A DNA stretch of 64,000 nt, taken from Phymatolithon calcareum (Eukaryota > Rhodophyta > Florideophyceae > Hapalidiales). Positions 42,588-54,185 of the stretch are shown here, in pieces. How positions within the stretch are numbered: position 1 is the first letter of the stretch; each line of letters opens with the position of its first letter. The stretch lies in contig OZ345368.1 in assembly GCA_977006965.1 (NCBI GenBank), positions 372,001 through 436,000 on the forward strand, given 5' to 3'. Under the pieces are notes generated by a model. That model saw nothing but the letters and a program-made list of their open reading frames with translations. It searched no databases and was not told where the DNA came from. The position numbers were made by a program, and so were the translations under genes.

Positions 42588-43220
42588 TGACATTAAGGAG
42601 ATGTGTATCGTAAGCCGGGATAGGTACGAGTACGTTTTACACATTTGTTATCCCGGCTTACGGTACACATACGACTTGTTTCTGTAGACGCTAGAATATA
42701 CGCCGTTTTGAGTACAAGTTTGTCGCCAATGGAAGCTCCACACAAAGTACAAAAATAACTCTTTCACTGGACCACTACGAACCGAAACGATGATATAGCC
42801 AGACTGTGTCGTTTTCAATTCACGTCTTCAAAATATTAGAAAAAACTCACTTATTTTGTTCTTACCTCTGCACAAAAATTAAGGTAGAAAAAACTAATTT
42901 TTTCCTCTTCCCGGACTCAAATTCTTGAGAAAATCCAACTTATTTTTTTCTCCTCGCCGAGGAATAATGTAGTGATTTAAAACTTATAAAAATCCTCATC
43001 ATATCACAATAAACAATCGAATTTAAGCTTCCAACTTATTTTTCCTGCATCAGGTTTTATAAGTTGAAGATTGATCGGATTGGGAAGATCATCTGGCCAA
43101 TAGAACTCAGTTTGAATCAAAGTGATATGAGCACTGGAAATGCTCAATTTCAGATTAACTAATAAATATTTGTCGGTCCAAGTTCACATTTTCACACGTC
43201 AGTTACGTGAAAGTAGTGAT
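42588..43220 (+). repeat. Unclassified repeat F, copy 1 (inverted copy at 59700-60312)
   Basis: About 630 bp sharing many words with the reverse complement of 59700-60312: AAGCCGGGATA, GTCGCCAATGGAAGCTCC, AAAGAGTCATTTTTGTAC-like and GGCCAATAGAACTCAGTTTG. One end has a hairpin: arms at 42602-42622 and 42649-42669 pair with one mismatch around AAGCCGGGATA. No open frame is conserved, so it looks non-coding: a non-autonomous element of unknown class. Confidence 0.65.
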
Positions 43221-45979
43221 GAAGCAACTAACGGAAGTCAAGCCAATATAATCGTAAATCTGTAGGAAATTTAAAAATAAAACTGACTAAAAAACAACAG
43301 GCGAGCCCCTCGAGCTGAAACGATTTTACGGATTTCAGTTTTTCACTATTAAAAGAGTGAAAAACAGGCAAAGCTGCAAACGAACTGCCTTTCCGGGCCT
43401 GAGAGGCCAATAGAAACTTGAAAATTGATAGGTCATCTGACATCTTGCAAACTGCAATGGTCACAACGGAAAGTCTCTATTTTTTGTTTATTTTTGAGTA
43501 TGTCTTTCGCAGTCGAGGCCTGCTGAACGCAGCCGTCCATCGTGCTCGTTCCTTCCTCTCTTCATCTCTGGACAGTTTTCTATACTTTTCGCTACGCAAA
43601 ACGCCCCTTGCCGAGAAAAAGCTGACTGATTCTAGATGAATGCGACTGCGAAACGAGTCCAATTTTATTTGCTGGCCATAAAGTGGCCGAAAATTGATGT
43701 TGTGATAGACTGCTAGTCCTACAACTGAAAAACTTCTTCAACTCCAAAATACAAGCTCTTCTGTTGCAGTTAGAGGAGTTCTACTGTAGGCCGTAAATCC
43801 GACATTGTCTGAAGCAATGACAAACTCACATCGTGCGCACCGCGCGTCCTGCGCACAAGAGGAATCACAATAGCGCAGCACGTGTCCTGATACTGATGCT
43901 TCTTGGCTGGAATAGATACGTTGGTGTTATTTTCACTTAAAAGTAAAAATTCTTTTTCTTCTTGTCCACGACGCGGACATTTGGGCCGTTCGACGGAGCT
44001 GCATCCAACATAGCTTGTTTGCTTGGGTGCAGCTCCGTTGTGCGAGATGTTCGAAAAGAGATGCACATCTCGACGTTTCGACGCTGCAAGGCCAGCAATT
44101 TCATCAAAAAGAGAAATTTGAAAAAATTATAGCTTTTAAACTCTAATTGTTCAAACTCTTTACACCAAGCTCTGATCTCTTTAAAAAAGAGAACAGAGCT
44201 TCGTGGGTATGGATTGGATGTCCCTCCTGAAGTTGTGATTTTTTAGAATGATATCTAAAACTCTCCAAAATCTGCACAGCCTAGGTAGTGATAAATAACT
44301 TCCTGGACGTGACTGTTAGCTATGAGAGGCCAAGCTCCCAAAAGAATTAACAGCAAGCACCAAGCACGAGCAATCGAAGGATCTGCAGAACGTCCGAACC
44401 AAAGCGTATCCGTGTAGTTCTTCGATTAGACAAAAAACAGAACAGCAATCTTGAAAAGGAAAGTTTCCGGAATTTTTCCTGCACTCTTTTTTAAAAGAGT
44501 ACAGGAAAGAAAAGAAGAGAATTTCTAATCTTTCTTTTAATTCCTCTCTATTTTCTGGGACGAAAGCAAAACCATTGATCGCTCATTTTTAAATGAAAGA
44601 AGGGCCGATTAAGGCGTGCCTTCATTACAGTTGTTATGAGCATGTTATTTCAAAAAAGCCATATGAATTTTGTCTCGGGGAGAAAGGTTTGTGCGGCTCA
44701 AGAGATGAAAGCAACTTGTATGTCCTACCACGTAGCATATTTTTTATCTTGAAATATTGACTTCGTGAATCTAAGATTCTTGAGGTTGTGCGCAAGAGCA
44801 GAGAGGCGGGGATTTTTATGAGATCATTCGGATCGCATGGACAAAAGTGCGTATTGGAAATACAAAGCGCAGTTCATTGTCATCGTGTTGGATACATGTC
44901 AGGTGTTTTGTCCAAATCAACCATGCATTCCAACGTTCCACAGTGTAAACAAGCAAGTACCTCAGTTTCGTTGGGAGCATGCACTAAGAGTGATGTCCAT
45001 GGCATCGTCCAAAACCGCCACCAGAACGGCAAATACGTGGAGATCGCCGCATCACTGGACGGGACCATGTACTTTGAACAGCAATGCCTTTAGGTCCGGT
45101 ACTGTACTCTCCATCCTCCCCCATGATCAGGATGTTGGTTCGAAATTTTCTCCATTTTTTAAACTGACTTTGGGCGCAAAGAGTACTGCGCGTCTAATAG
45201 ACTTGCGGCACAACTGGCTAATTTTTCACAGCATTGCCAACAATGCACTTACCTTCGCAGTAGAAGCAGGGGAATAACATTCCCCCTTCTAGAAGTATAT
45301 GAAATATACCCTCATGATTAACCGGATCACAGGTGATGTGATAAGCCGCGCACAGGTCAGCGCAAAACAGTGGCACTGGATTTCAGCATAGATAATTTCG
45401 TGATCTAAAAGATAACATTGACATGACATACAACATACCGTTAATGCTTGCTCCTCTCTACGCTAATCGTTTTCATTGGTACTCTGCATAACATGAACTA
45501 TTGTCCTCATGGCCGCCTTATGGCCGAGAATATATCGTCCAATCCACAATCCCTTCCACAAGTTTGGCGATCTCGGTTGTATGACTAGAAACCATTTCAT
45601 TGTACCTTATCATCCGTCCACGCTCTCGTCGTTCCACCGCACAGCCCTTCAAACCTTGCGAAATCACGCGCTCTGCGCACGTTCTCTGAAAATGGACAGC
45701 GTTTGCAACTTCCATACACAATGCAGAACTCGCACAAGTGCTCGTTTTCATTTGTAATACGTTTCACGCTCGTATGGATTGCTGGACAGCGTTTTGAAAA
45801 AACAACCCGCAGCGTCCAGTACGCGCCTGGCCGACCAATTGGATTCTAATAACATTACATGAACCCTAAGTATGTGTCTGCCTAGAGAACAAATGCAGCG
45901 CAACCGACAGCTTTGAGCCGCATTGCCTGCATACGGCAAGCAGTCGCAAATCCGAAGAAAACATTCTTCCCCTTTCTCC
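43221..45979. other. No recognised gene; several hairpins
   Basis: 43281-43315 is a lone MITE end (see 42441). Hairpins: GTTTTTCACT / AGTGAAAAAC near 43338-43366, and TTTCCTG-ACTCTTTT paired with its complement near 44476-44509. Frames at 44788-45277 (plus, overlapping, 101 and 146 codons) and 45748-46253 (minus) show no domain I know. Confidence 0.35.
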
Positions 45980-46552
45980 ATGAGTAACAAGAATATCCTT
46001 CCTCCGCTTCTCCCAGCACCTCTGTCCGATGAACCACCGGGGAAAGTGCAACGCATGAAGAAAACCCTTCTGTATCCTGGTTCCTGGGCTGCCGCAAGAG
46101 CTCTCGTTTTCCATCCAGAGTTTCCGACTCTATGGGACTGGGATCATCGGGGCGCTGAGCATGATGCCGTGTCTCCGAAATTTGCATACAATTGGAGACG
46201 TTGGGCCATGCAGCTTGAGGATCCATCTGCCCATCCCGGCGCAACACGAGCAATGGTGGACCAGCTTCGTCTCACACATGGAGAGAATTTTGCCCGCACA
46301 CTGACCATTGATACAACCTCCCGTGATATTGCCCGTGCTGTTATTGAGCTTGAGCTCCGCCGCTCCGAACAGAAGCGTCTCTCTCTGCGCCCGTCCGATA
46401 ACCCAAGCGGATTACCCAGCGAGCCTGTGGCAGAGGTAGAGAGTCGTCTTATGGCACGCGTTCGGGCAGCGACGGGGGATAAACTGACAAGGGTACACGC
46501 TTATATCCGTGGGACGTTCGCCCTTTACACTACAGCTCATCCCTCACGTTGA
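45980..46552 (+). CDS. Hypothetical protein, 190 aa
   Basis: Open from the ATG at 45980 (MSNKNILPPLLP) to TGA at 46550-46552. An earlier in-frame ATG at 45923 would add 19 residues; I prefer 45980 because the extra part is basic and of low quality. The protein is soluble, with no signal peptide or membrane span. It has a tryptophan-rich middle (FPTLWDWDHRG, YNWRRWAMQLED) and a C-terminal half rich in R, E and L that is likely helical (SRDIARAVIELELRRSEQKR). I recognise no family. Third positions look GC-favouring compared with the surroundings, and AATAAA follows at about 46685. It could be a host gene or a capsid-like protein from an unknown element. Confidence 0.5.
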   Translation: MSNKNILPPLLPAPLSDEPPGKVQRMKKTLLYPGSWAAARALVFHPEFPTLWDWDHRGAEHDAVSPKFAYNWRRWAMQLEDPSAHPGATRAMVDQLRLTHGENFARTLTIDTTSRDIARAVIELELRRSEQKRLSLRPSDNPSGLPSEPVAEVESRLMARVRAATGDKLTRVHAYIRGTFALYTTAHPSR

Positions 46553-48239
46553 ATTTTCATGGCGCGTCTAGGCCGTCTGGAAAACCGAGTAGTTTCAAGT
46601 GCTGATGCCATGTCTTGAAAAGTCCGCTTGTAGATTATTGACTTTGTTCGAAGCCGCTTCGCTTTATTGATATTAGCGATGGTAATCAATAAACAGCGAG
46701 AACTAACCGTTGTTCGGAAAAGAGAATGATGGAGACTACTCTCCTACCCTATTTCCTATTCCACATTGTATGAGTGTCCACAGCCTAGTCCGTACTTCCA
46801 TCTCATGACATAAATTCCCGACCCGTAGAGCATTTGCTCCTACCTTCTCCTCGAAGTTACCACAGCTCATTGAAAATGAGCCGATTGTTTTGGATGCCAA
46901 TACCTTCATTTCAAAGACAAAATTTGGCGTTGAAATGGAGGTGTTAATATAGTCTCAGGTCAGATGTGCTCCGCAATGGCCCTATTGTCCAGAGCACGGC
47001 CCACGCCGTTGCAAAGCGCTGATACAAAACGGGCAAGTTTCCCATTTTTCTCCCGCCTGAGATGACTGAATGGGTGAAAACACAGGTGGGGGCCATGTCC
47101 ACAAACCACGGTTGTCTTTTGGCCCACTATGGATAGCTCACAAGCAAGAATGAGAGTTGCCAACGGAAGAATGTCGAATTCCACGGTAGGCGGAAATCGC
47201 AGCTATTCATATCAAGGCTTTGATAATCAAAGCCTACAATGTCAACACATGCCGGCACGAGAGAGGCTCAGTCCTGAAAGACCATGGCATTGCTGCCTTC
47301 TGAAACAAAGGGCAAATGGTTGTGGGATACATGCACATGACACTAGAGATTGAAGGAATGTTCGAAGATTCAAACTCGCGTCCTCCATTAAGACATTAAA
47401 GTCGTTCATTGTGGCAAAATGGGATCTGCTCCACACATTACTGTATGGCAAAGCCATTTCTACCGGTAGACGAATCTGCGGACGGCATGCTCGGGGAGGG
47501 AGAACCGCTGCGGGGGCTCCTTTGAGAGACTCTGCTAGCGTAACTCCTTCAGGCTTTTCCATACTTTCCGTCTTCTCTCTCTTCTCACGATCCTCATCCC
47601 GCGGGGTTCTTAGGTCTCGGAAAGCAAGTGGAGCTGCCCTTTCCTTCAGCCGCAGCTCTTCCGCAATAGATGTGTATCAATGGCGCCCCCTGGGAGTCCA
47701 CATGTCTCCAAAAGCAAATCAGTCAAACTGCTGATGTCTATCGCCAATACGCGAATTGAGTTCTAGCCCCAATGGTTCTTCAGAGAACAGAACAACCAGC
47801 ATAAGAGGCACAAAAATCCTGCAAGTCACCAAATCTCCTGCAGCAGGAAATCAAATTAGTCGCCGTCTATCACAGTTTCGTGAATTTCCTTTATTGAGAA
47901 GGGTACCATGTGTCCCAACTGGAGGAAAGTCGGCAACTTTCTAGGTATGTTCTACTAGCATTGAAAATTTTCAGCTTCCTTAATCGAAATTCCATAGAAT
48001 CACGTCAATGGCTCTAGCCACGTCAATCTCTTCTGCCAGGGTCCACGCAGGCTTCTTCAGGATTTTTTGAATGTTCCAACTGCCCATGCTCCTTGACTGC
48101 CCATTTCGTTAATTAAGTTCAGTGGGTTTCCCGGAAAATGGCCAACAAACCACCTTGCGCAAAGAATTCTGTATCTGCTTTCTTTCATCCTCACTGCTTG
48201 GCGCGGTACACTCTTCTTGGTGAACGTAATTTTCCTGAT
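46553..48239. other. No confident gene; repeat R3 copy 1 at about 47893-48060
   Basis: The minus-strand frame at 47242-47562 (106 codons, MEKPEGVTLAESLKGAPAAV) is the most gene-like, but I cannot name it. About 47893-48060 resembles 60366-60535. Read on the minus strand both contain VARAID followed, in another frame, by ADFPxVGTH, so they may be relics of one coding sequence. No other features seen. Confidence 0.3.
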
Positions 48240-50035
48240 CCGGTGCTCTTCTTGCTGCTCCCATACTCGCCTGAGGCCAGATCTATCTTGAATGTCAGTT
48301 GTCGTTTTTTGGTTCCCGTATACAGTCGAGAGTTTCGAGTTCTAGCTCTGCCCCTGTGTCATCGGTCTCCTCCACAATCTTGCTTAGCTTCCGGAGCAGG
48401 TGCTGTCGGCGAAACTCCCATGGCTCCATTTGGCACAGATTCATTAGTCTTCTCCAGTACCGCGCTGCCCACTTCCCGAACTGTATCGTTGCAATGTCCT
48501 TCTGAATTTTCACTGATGCTTTCGATACACCGATTGTGGCGGGTGTTATATGCCCAGCGTACTCATATACTGGCCTGATAAAAGCTTTGAAGAGCCTGAT
48601 GCTTTTTTCGGTGCTATATTCTCTTCTTGTCATGCCTAGGTTGCTCATGAGCCGTTATTTTCCGCTTGCGCTTTTGAATCGCTCCAGAAGCTTGTCGTCA
48701 CGAATGCCGTTCGCGATATTCTGCAGTGCGTCGTGTTTCAACTCCCTTGTCTGCCAGTATGATGGGTCTTCTGATTCTTCGACGTGGAAGTATGACTGAA
48801 CATTTTCGCGTCGACCACGTCCTTCGATAGACCCGTGCTCATTCGGAGCATTCCTGGAGCATTTTCTGTAGTTCTTCTTTGTTCCTTACCATCAGTATGG
48901 CGTCGTCGGCAAACATGTTCAAACGAAGGCTCGCGTTAGCATCATTGAGGTTAATGCCCGAGACTCTTTCTGCCAGGGTATCCATGAGGATGTTTAACAG
49001 TGTGGGGCTAATGGGACTCCGCTCTCGCTTGTACCATGAGTTCTTCCTGCGTCGTTCATAACAGGGAATGTAGTATTCTGCAGCCAGGAGGCAAGAGATG
49101 CAACATTTGCTGATAGTCTGCGGTCGATTTCTCGCATAAGCTCCTCTCTCGGGACTCCGTCGTATGCTGACTTTAGGTCTAGCACGGATTTTGTACTCCT
49201 TCCTTGTCTCATGGCTGCTATGTAACGGAGGAGGGCCCTTTCCGCGCCTTTTTTGGGCTGGAAGCCCATTTGGGATCTGTTGAATTCAAATTCCAACCAG
49301 ATCAGTTTGTCCACTGCTGGTTCAAATAATTTGCGAGCGTGCGATAATAGAGATATCGGTCTGTAACTTTTTGGTGTAGCTTGGGTCTCCTTTCTTGAAT
49401 ATTGGAACCACCAGTGCCTTATTCCAATCGACAGGCCAGCAGCCAAGCTGGCCGGCTTTCGTGCTCGTGGCTAGCAGGAATCTGTAGCTATCCCCTGGGG
49501 CGAGTAGCAACGCTTCGGAGAAAATGCTATTCTGTCCAGCTGCTTTTTGCGTCGGGGCACGTCTTAGGGCGCTCTTGGGCTCTCGTTTTAGTGCTCATGT
49601 GACTTGGAATTTCCTCGGTTCTATGGCTGTTCCTCGGGGGTCTTTGAGCTCCCCTGTTAGATGAGCTGCCATTTCCGCCGGGTCTAGAGGCATGCCTTCG
49701 CAGAAATTCGTCTAGGCTCTCCTCTTCTTCATTTGAATTAATTTTTCATCTTTTTCGCGAAGTCTGTTGGAGTTGAGGCGAATAGATTTTCAGTGAATTT
49801 CTTAAAGCATGCTCTTCTGTTAGATCTGGTCATCTTTTTTTTCCTTTCTGTCGAGATCTCTGTGCGCTTCCCAGTCACTGACCCCGTTAGTTCTCTGGGC
49901 TTTCTTGTAGGCCCCCGTCAGGAGATTAGAAGTTTATCCAGTTCTTTGGTTCAGAACTCTTTAAATTGCCTTGGCTTCCTTGACTATCTGTGTACCCAAG
50001 GTTTCTTAATGATATCACAAGCGCTCCTGTAGGCC
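48240..50035 (-). mobile_element. LINE copy, endonuclease-RT linker to RT thumb
   Basis: Minus-strand LINE. Reading from 50035: FWTKELDKLL-like linker near 49950, then LDPAEMAAHLTGELKDPRG. 49322-49510 has GCWPVDWNKALVVPIFKKGD (RT motif 0/1). 48994-49446 has YRPISLLSHARKLFE, MGFQPKKGAERALL and VLDLKSAYDGVPREEL, whose D is the first catalytic aspartate (motif A). The FADD box is at 48902-48913 (NMFADDAILM), and 48295-48648 is the thumb (FIRPVYEYAGHITP). The three catalytic aspartates are present, but stops and shifts near 49330, 49000 and 48800 break the protein. The C-terminal domain and 3' end are missing. Confidence 0.88.
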
Positions 50036-50045
50036 TTCTGATAAG

Positions 50046-50200
50046 AAGAAGAAATTTTTATTATAGAGTTAGCATCGCATCTGCTGACGCTTGGGGCAAC
50101 ACTTGTATCGAGCCACGAGGACTCAATGGGAACCCAAAAGCTCCATTTCGCTAAAAGCGGCATTGTCTCTCTGGCAGGGTTTTGCTGCCACCCTGCCAAT
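50046..50200 (-). repeat. SINE-like repeat R4, copy 2
   Basis: Inverted relative to 440-592. From right to left it shows TTTTAGCGAAATGGAGCTTT, GAGTCCTCGTGGCTCG, CCCCAAGCGTCAGCAGATGC and AATAAAAATTTCTTCTTCTT. It lies just upstream (in LINE sense) of the LINE at 48240-50035, without an obvious target duplication. Confidence 0.55.
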
Positions 50201-51649
50201 GATCACTCGATCCAATCCATTCGCCATATTCCAATTACACTGCCTGTGCGGAAGTTCCCTTACATATAATTAGGTCGATCACGCTGTGAATTTCCTGTCA
50301 GCGCCCACGTCCCTCGAGGGAATTCACCTGTTTTTAGTGCGAGCAAAGAAACACGAAGTGATCGGAACAAGATATTCCAGTGTGATAAAGCTTTGCAACT
50401 GCACAATCGAGATTTAATTTGGAGAGAATATGGTCGTCTCCTGGCGACTATAAACCGTCCGAACAAGCTTCCATAGCGTGCTGAATGTGGACGACCATAG
50501 GGAGAGGTTTGTGTCAGGCCGTCAAGCAGGTGAAAGTACTGCCCAAGCGTAGTGTTGATGCCATGTACGTATCAGATAATATGTTATTCTCACGCAGGCC
50601 CTAGCTAGTTCGTAATGATCGTGCTTCGAGGGGGGGGGCGCAAGAGCAAAATTCTACGTTGATCTTCTCTGCTTGCCATGCTTTTCGTCATCATTTCCCG
50701 GACTTAGGACAAGCAAATTATGCAGAAAACCACTAAGACCCTCCATTTGATGGTTAAAGCCGTTTCGAAGAGCAACGCATCATAGTAGTGCAGTGAACGT
50801 ACAAGTCGAAGTTTGTCGTTTATTGTAAGGGGGCTGGCTATCCAACTGAAGGTTAAATTGCACTTTGACTTTTACTCAAATTACCTGCGTGAAATGCTTG
50901 ATCTTGATCAGTATGCTTTAGAATTAGGTTGATCGCGCTTTCTACTTCCCTTTCTTCATCGATTGTCAACACCGGTTTTATTATTTCCTTCCTCGGCGCT
51001 GTGCACCATCTTCCCAGCCGTCCCAGCTATTCTTCCAGTAGAGTCGAATTCCGTAGAAACCTTCCAGACGTTTCGATGATGGTTTCGTTTTAGCCTGAGT
51101 GCCCCACGAATCTATTGCTGTCGAGGTGAATTCTTCTCGAGAATCATTTTTCTGCTTCATCCCATTCATCTTGGAGATAATTCTTGGGCGGTACCTTCTC
51201 TATTCCCTACATTTTTGTTGCTCCTACAACGTCTCTCTCTCCTTCCAATTCTATCTATCCATCGCCGGAGCTCTGACGTCACCAGGCGACTTCTGTTTCT
51301 CCAGGGTACAAACCGACAGAGAATGTCGAGTCGAGTCTTCGTGTATACCTCGACACCTACGCCCAAATAGTGCGCAAATTAAGTCTTTCACGAAAATGGT
51401 TGCTTTGGTTCTGATCCGCATGGAGCCCTGTGTGAGATGGGAGCAATATTTCCGAAGGGCCTGAAAATTCGCAGTGACCATATCGGACCGGGATATCACA
51501 GGTGCACCAGAGTCTGTTGTGCAGGTGCTCATTACTGAAATCGGAGAACGTAATCACCCAAATTCAAGTGAGCGCATTGGTATTTTGGGCTGCCTGCGCG
51601 TGGATCAATATCCTGGAGGAAAGGAACCTGACCTCGTATAAGCTAATCA
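50201..51649. other. Intergenic, no gene seen
   Basis: Contains a poly-G run at about 50631-50639. Frames at 51099-51464 (plus) and 51251-51532 (minus) show no known domain. From about 51417 a plus-strand stretch MEPCVRWEQYF vaguely recalls the LINE thumb (QPRWEYAMHL) but is too short to call. Confidence 0.35.
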
Positions 51650-51710
51650 GCATTCGAGGAAGCCTGGCCAATATATTCGCAAGACTGCGAGGCTCTTAAA
51701 TAACTTTTCT
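51650..51710 (+). mobile_element. LINE 3' tail fragment
   Basis: GAGGAAGCCTGGCCAATA, AAGACTGCGAGGCTC and TTAAATAAC match the 3' UTR of the LINE at 24040-25050. Only this tail is recognisable. Confidence 0.5.
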
Positions 51711-52783
51711 GCGGGCGGCATATGGTCTCTGTTACTTTCAATAGGGAAGAAAAAAATGAGGAGGTTAATAGGCTTTGTTCGTACCTTTATTGTACGTGTT
51801 GAAGAACAATTTACTAACTGTGTCGATTGCCCTTGGCTCTCCTTGGTTTTGTATTTCAATTTTTTTAAAAAAAGGCCCACAGTGATACGGACAAGGCTTC
51901 CTCAGGTGCTACCCTCACTAGGGCGGCTCTACTCTTATGTCTGGTATTCTCTCTGAGCTCCTAGCATGTACTCGGTTATTTTTCATAGCTCTTCGTAGCA
52001 GTTATCGAGGCGTCGCTTCTTCTTTCAGTACAGGTCTTCTTCATTCTGCATACTCTCGATGATGCTTTTGCTGAAGAGCAAAATGTCATCTAGTGCCTTC
52101 TCAGTTGCTGCTCTGCCTTTTTCCTTGAGTTCATACGCTGGCAAGTTGCGATCCAGGGTCTCCCTGTGCTGTATGACTTTGTTTCCGAATCTATCTGCCA
52201 TCAGTGTTGTAGACACTTGGGGAAATCTTCCAAAGGCGTACTGAACAGCCAGTTGCCTGTGTTTCAGTTGTGGAAATTTAAGTATTGCAGGGAGTTCTCT
52301 TGTCTTGTCGTACGGAATTTTCCTCTTTCTCTTCTATTCAAGGCTCTCTCATTTCTTTGTCAGGAATGCTGATCGAAGTGCTTCTGCAGATTGGTTCGCT
52401 ATTTTGTGCTTCATCGCTTCATCAACGGTTCTCTGGTTTTCATCACTGCGATGTCATTACTTGTGGCTTGAAGCTCTTCTGAGTTTCTTCTCTCTGGCAG
52501 TTCCTCCAGGAACTTTCCTTCGTTCGCCATGGTCCTTCTCAACATCTTGAAAGCTAGTATTTCCCGTCTATGTGAAGGATCTTAGATTCGACATAGTCGA
52601 CGAAGTCTATCCGTCTTTCCTCGTGCCAGTGGCCCGAAGTCTTGGTGTGAAAAACGTTTCTTCAACTTCCTTGACGGCGCTCTGAATGTTTTCTGTCCAC
52701 GGTGTTAAGTGCATAGCGTACTCCCAGCGTGGCTGGATTAATGCCTTGTAAACCTGGATGCACTTGTGTATGCCAATTCCCTT

Positions 52784-53355
52784 CTTTCTTTTTTTCTTTT
52801 ACTGCGGGATTTCTCGAAGCTGATGGAACAACTCTGCATCCTAGTATGAACTGGACTCCGGAGAAATGATAAGAACGGAAAAGGCATTAGACTCCATACT
52901 ACTCTTCAGCCTCGCCATAATTGACAACATGGAAAACGACGAGTCCCTGTATTAGGGACCAGGCGATATACTAGAATGAACAAGTTACGAAGAGCTGCTC
53001 CCGTACAGTCTTAGGAGTGTTAATGAGGGCTTTCAAATAAACAACTAAACAGTTGCGAAAAAACCTCCGCATCCTTACGGCTCTAGTAGACCTTAACAGA
53101 TACGAGTGGTACTTGATGTCACAACAGCTGTCCAAGCTGCACAAGGTGCAGACCATGGTCCAGCTTAACATCCATATCGCTACGCAGCCAATCTTCATTC
53201 GCCGTCCTTCAAAGGGATGCCCGGGTTGGAAACCATTTAGGACGTTCACGGTAGCTAATCATCTCTCTGCCTTCTTTCATTTCCTTCTGTCTTCTCTCCC
53301 AGCTTACTTGAGCGTTGCAACACACCACACAGGGCGGAATCCATGTACTACCATA
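52784..53355 (-). mobile_element. SINE-like retroposon P, copy 2, with 9-bp target duplication and nested LINE
   Basis: Flanked by AATTCCCTT at 52775-52783 and 53356-53364. On the minus strand it begins near TATGGTAGTACATGG and ends CCCGCAGTAAAAGAAAAAAAG, an A-rich tail after an AATAAA-like word. The 3' part matches copy 1 at 57009-57238 (CCTAAATGG, TTTCCAACCC, GTTGTGACATCAAG, GAGTTGTT, AATCCCGCA). It contains a 5'-truncated LINE (52843-53064). Without it the retroposon is about 340 bp. No protein is encoded. I found no convincing pol III A and B boxes, so SINE is provisional. Confidence 0.75.
52843..53064 (+). mobile_element. 5'-truncated LINE 3' end with 11-bp target duplication
   Basis: A 222-bp insertion in plus sense, flanked by CTCTGCATCCT (52832-52842) and CTCCGCATCCT (53065-53075). 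It starts in the C-terminal coding end (TATGAACTGGACTCCGG), runs through the 3' UTR (TTGACAACATGG, CAGGCGATATACTAG) and ends CAGTTGCGAAAAAAC, with a short poly(A). Strong 5' truncation, A tail and a duplication of this length are what target-primed reverse transcription leaves. Close relatives are at 4910-5173 and 56834-57489. Confidence 0.85.
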
Positions 53356-53739
53356 AATTCCCTTCTTAAATACCCCTAATGCACGGAGCTCGTACAGAGC
53401 GGTCTTTGCCTTCTTGAGGCGTTGGCTCTCCGTGGTGCTCTTCCTGTTAATTTGATTCCACCCTTGCCATCCATTTCTTAAAATCTACACAATTTACGCA
53501 ACAACCGCAGATCTAGTCCATACCTTCCAGAATTTGCTCCAAAAGTGGCATTGAGAGCATTTAATGATATTTATATTCAAAAAACCTTCCAGCACGCGCA
53601 CCATAATATCAAAGTAGATGAATTTTACTTCGACAGGATCGGGGATACCAGAGATGGGTTTTTGTAGTATACTGAATCGTGTTACACCAACAAGAAAATA
53701 AATTCTTCCATAGACAGAATCTAGCCAAAATCTCTTAGC

Positions 53740-53815
53740 ACTAGGAAAGTTACCCCAAGCGTCAGCAGATGCGTTGGTAACTTTTAAATAAAAATCTACC
53801 TTTCTTCTTCTTCGA
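53740..53815 (+). repeat. SINE-like repeat R4, copy 3 (3' part)
   Basis: CCCCAAGCGTCAGCAGATGC, GTTGGTAACTTTTAAATAAAAA (landmark AATAAAAATC) and a TTC-rich tail match the end of copies 1 and 2. The 5' half is not recognisable. Confidence 0.5.
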
Positions 53816-53920
53816 CAGGATCGGCCTTTCGACAAGAACACCATTTATCAGTACTTATATATATGCTGAGACGAAGGGCACATTGAACCAGTAAATACAA
53901 GACTTATTCGCATGTGCTGA

Positions 53921-54185
53921 TGTAATGAACCAGGAGACCTATAACGGGTACTTGCAATCTGAACGACTCTTCTACGAGGAAACATCGGATTAATTACAGG
54001 CACAGACTATCACTCAACAAACGACTAGTCTTGTGTCATTTTGTGTCCCCCTTTTTGTAGGATGTGCAATCGCTCGCTTCCGCCCTTATTTAAGCCGCGA
54101 TTCTGATCTCATCCACTGAAATAAGAAACCACCGCTTAAGACACACCACAGCTGAGCCTCTTGTAGACACGCAATATTGCAGGGG
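53921..54185 (+). repeat. LTR-like unit, direct copy 1
   Basis: About 265 bp from TGTAATGAAC to TTGCAGGGG. It is followed directly by a second unit that starts TGTAATGAAC at 54186. Shared words are CTATAACGG, GAACGACTCTTC, GTGCAATCGCTCG and TATTTAAGC (TATA-like). The TG start and TATTTAA box suit an LTR, but the GGGG between units and the lack of coding leave the class open. This copy is more diverged than the two that form the inverted repeat. Confidence 0.5.

Larger units (their letters stand above)
51865..53465 (-). mobile_element. LINE copy, interrupted by a SINE-like retroposon
   Basis: Minus-strand LINE. From right to left: RLKKAKTALYELRALGVFKKG (53365-53450; landmarks KKAKTALYEL, RALGVFKKG), then after the insertion at 52784-53355 IHKCIQVYKALIQPRWEYAM (about 52720-52774). 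The C-terminal domain follows down to 52025, and the 3' UTR with GACAAGGCTTCCTCAGG lies at 51880-51960. The duplicated AATTCCCTT bounds the insertion. Several frameshifts are present besides. Confidence 0.8.

Noticed and set aside
45748-46253. Minus-strand frames opposite the 190-codon ORF
   Set aside because: They are shorter, overlap each other in different frames and contain no motif; they look like shadows of the plus-strand frame.
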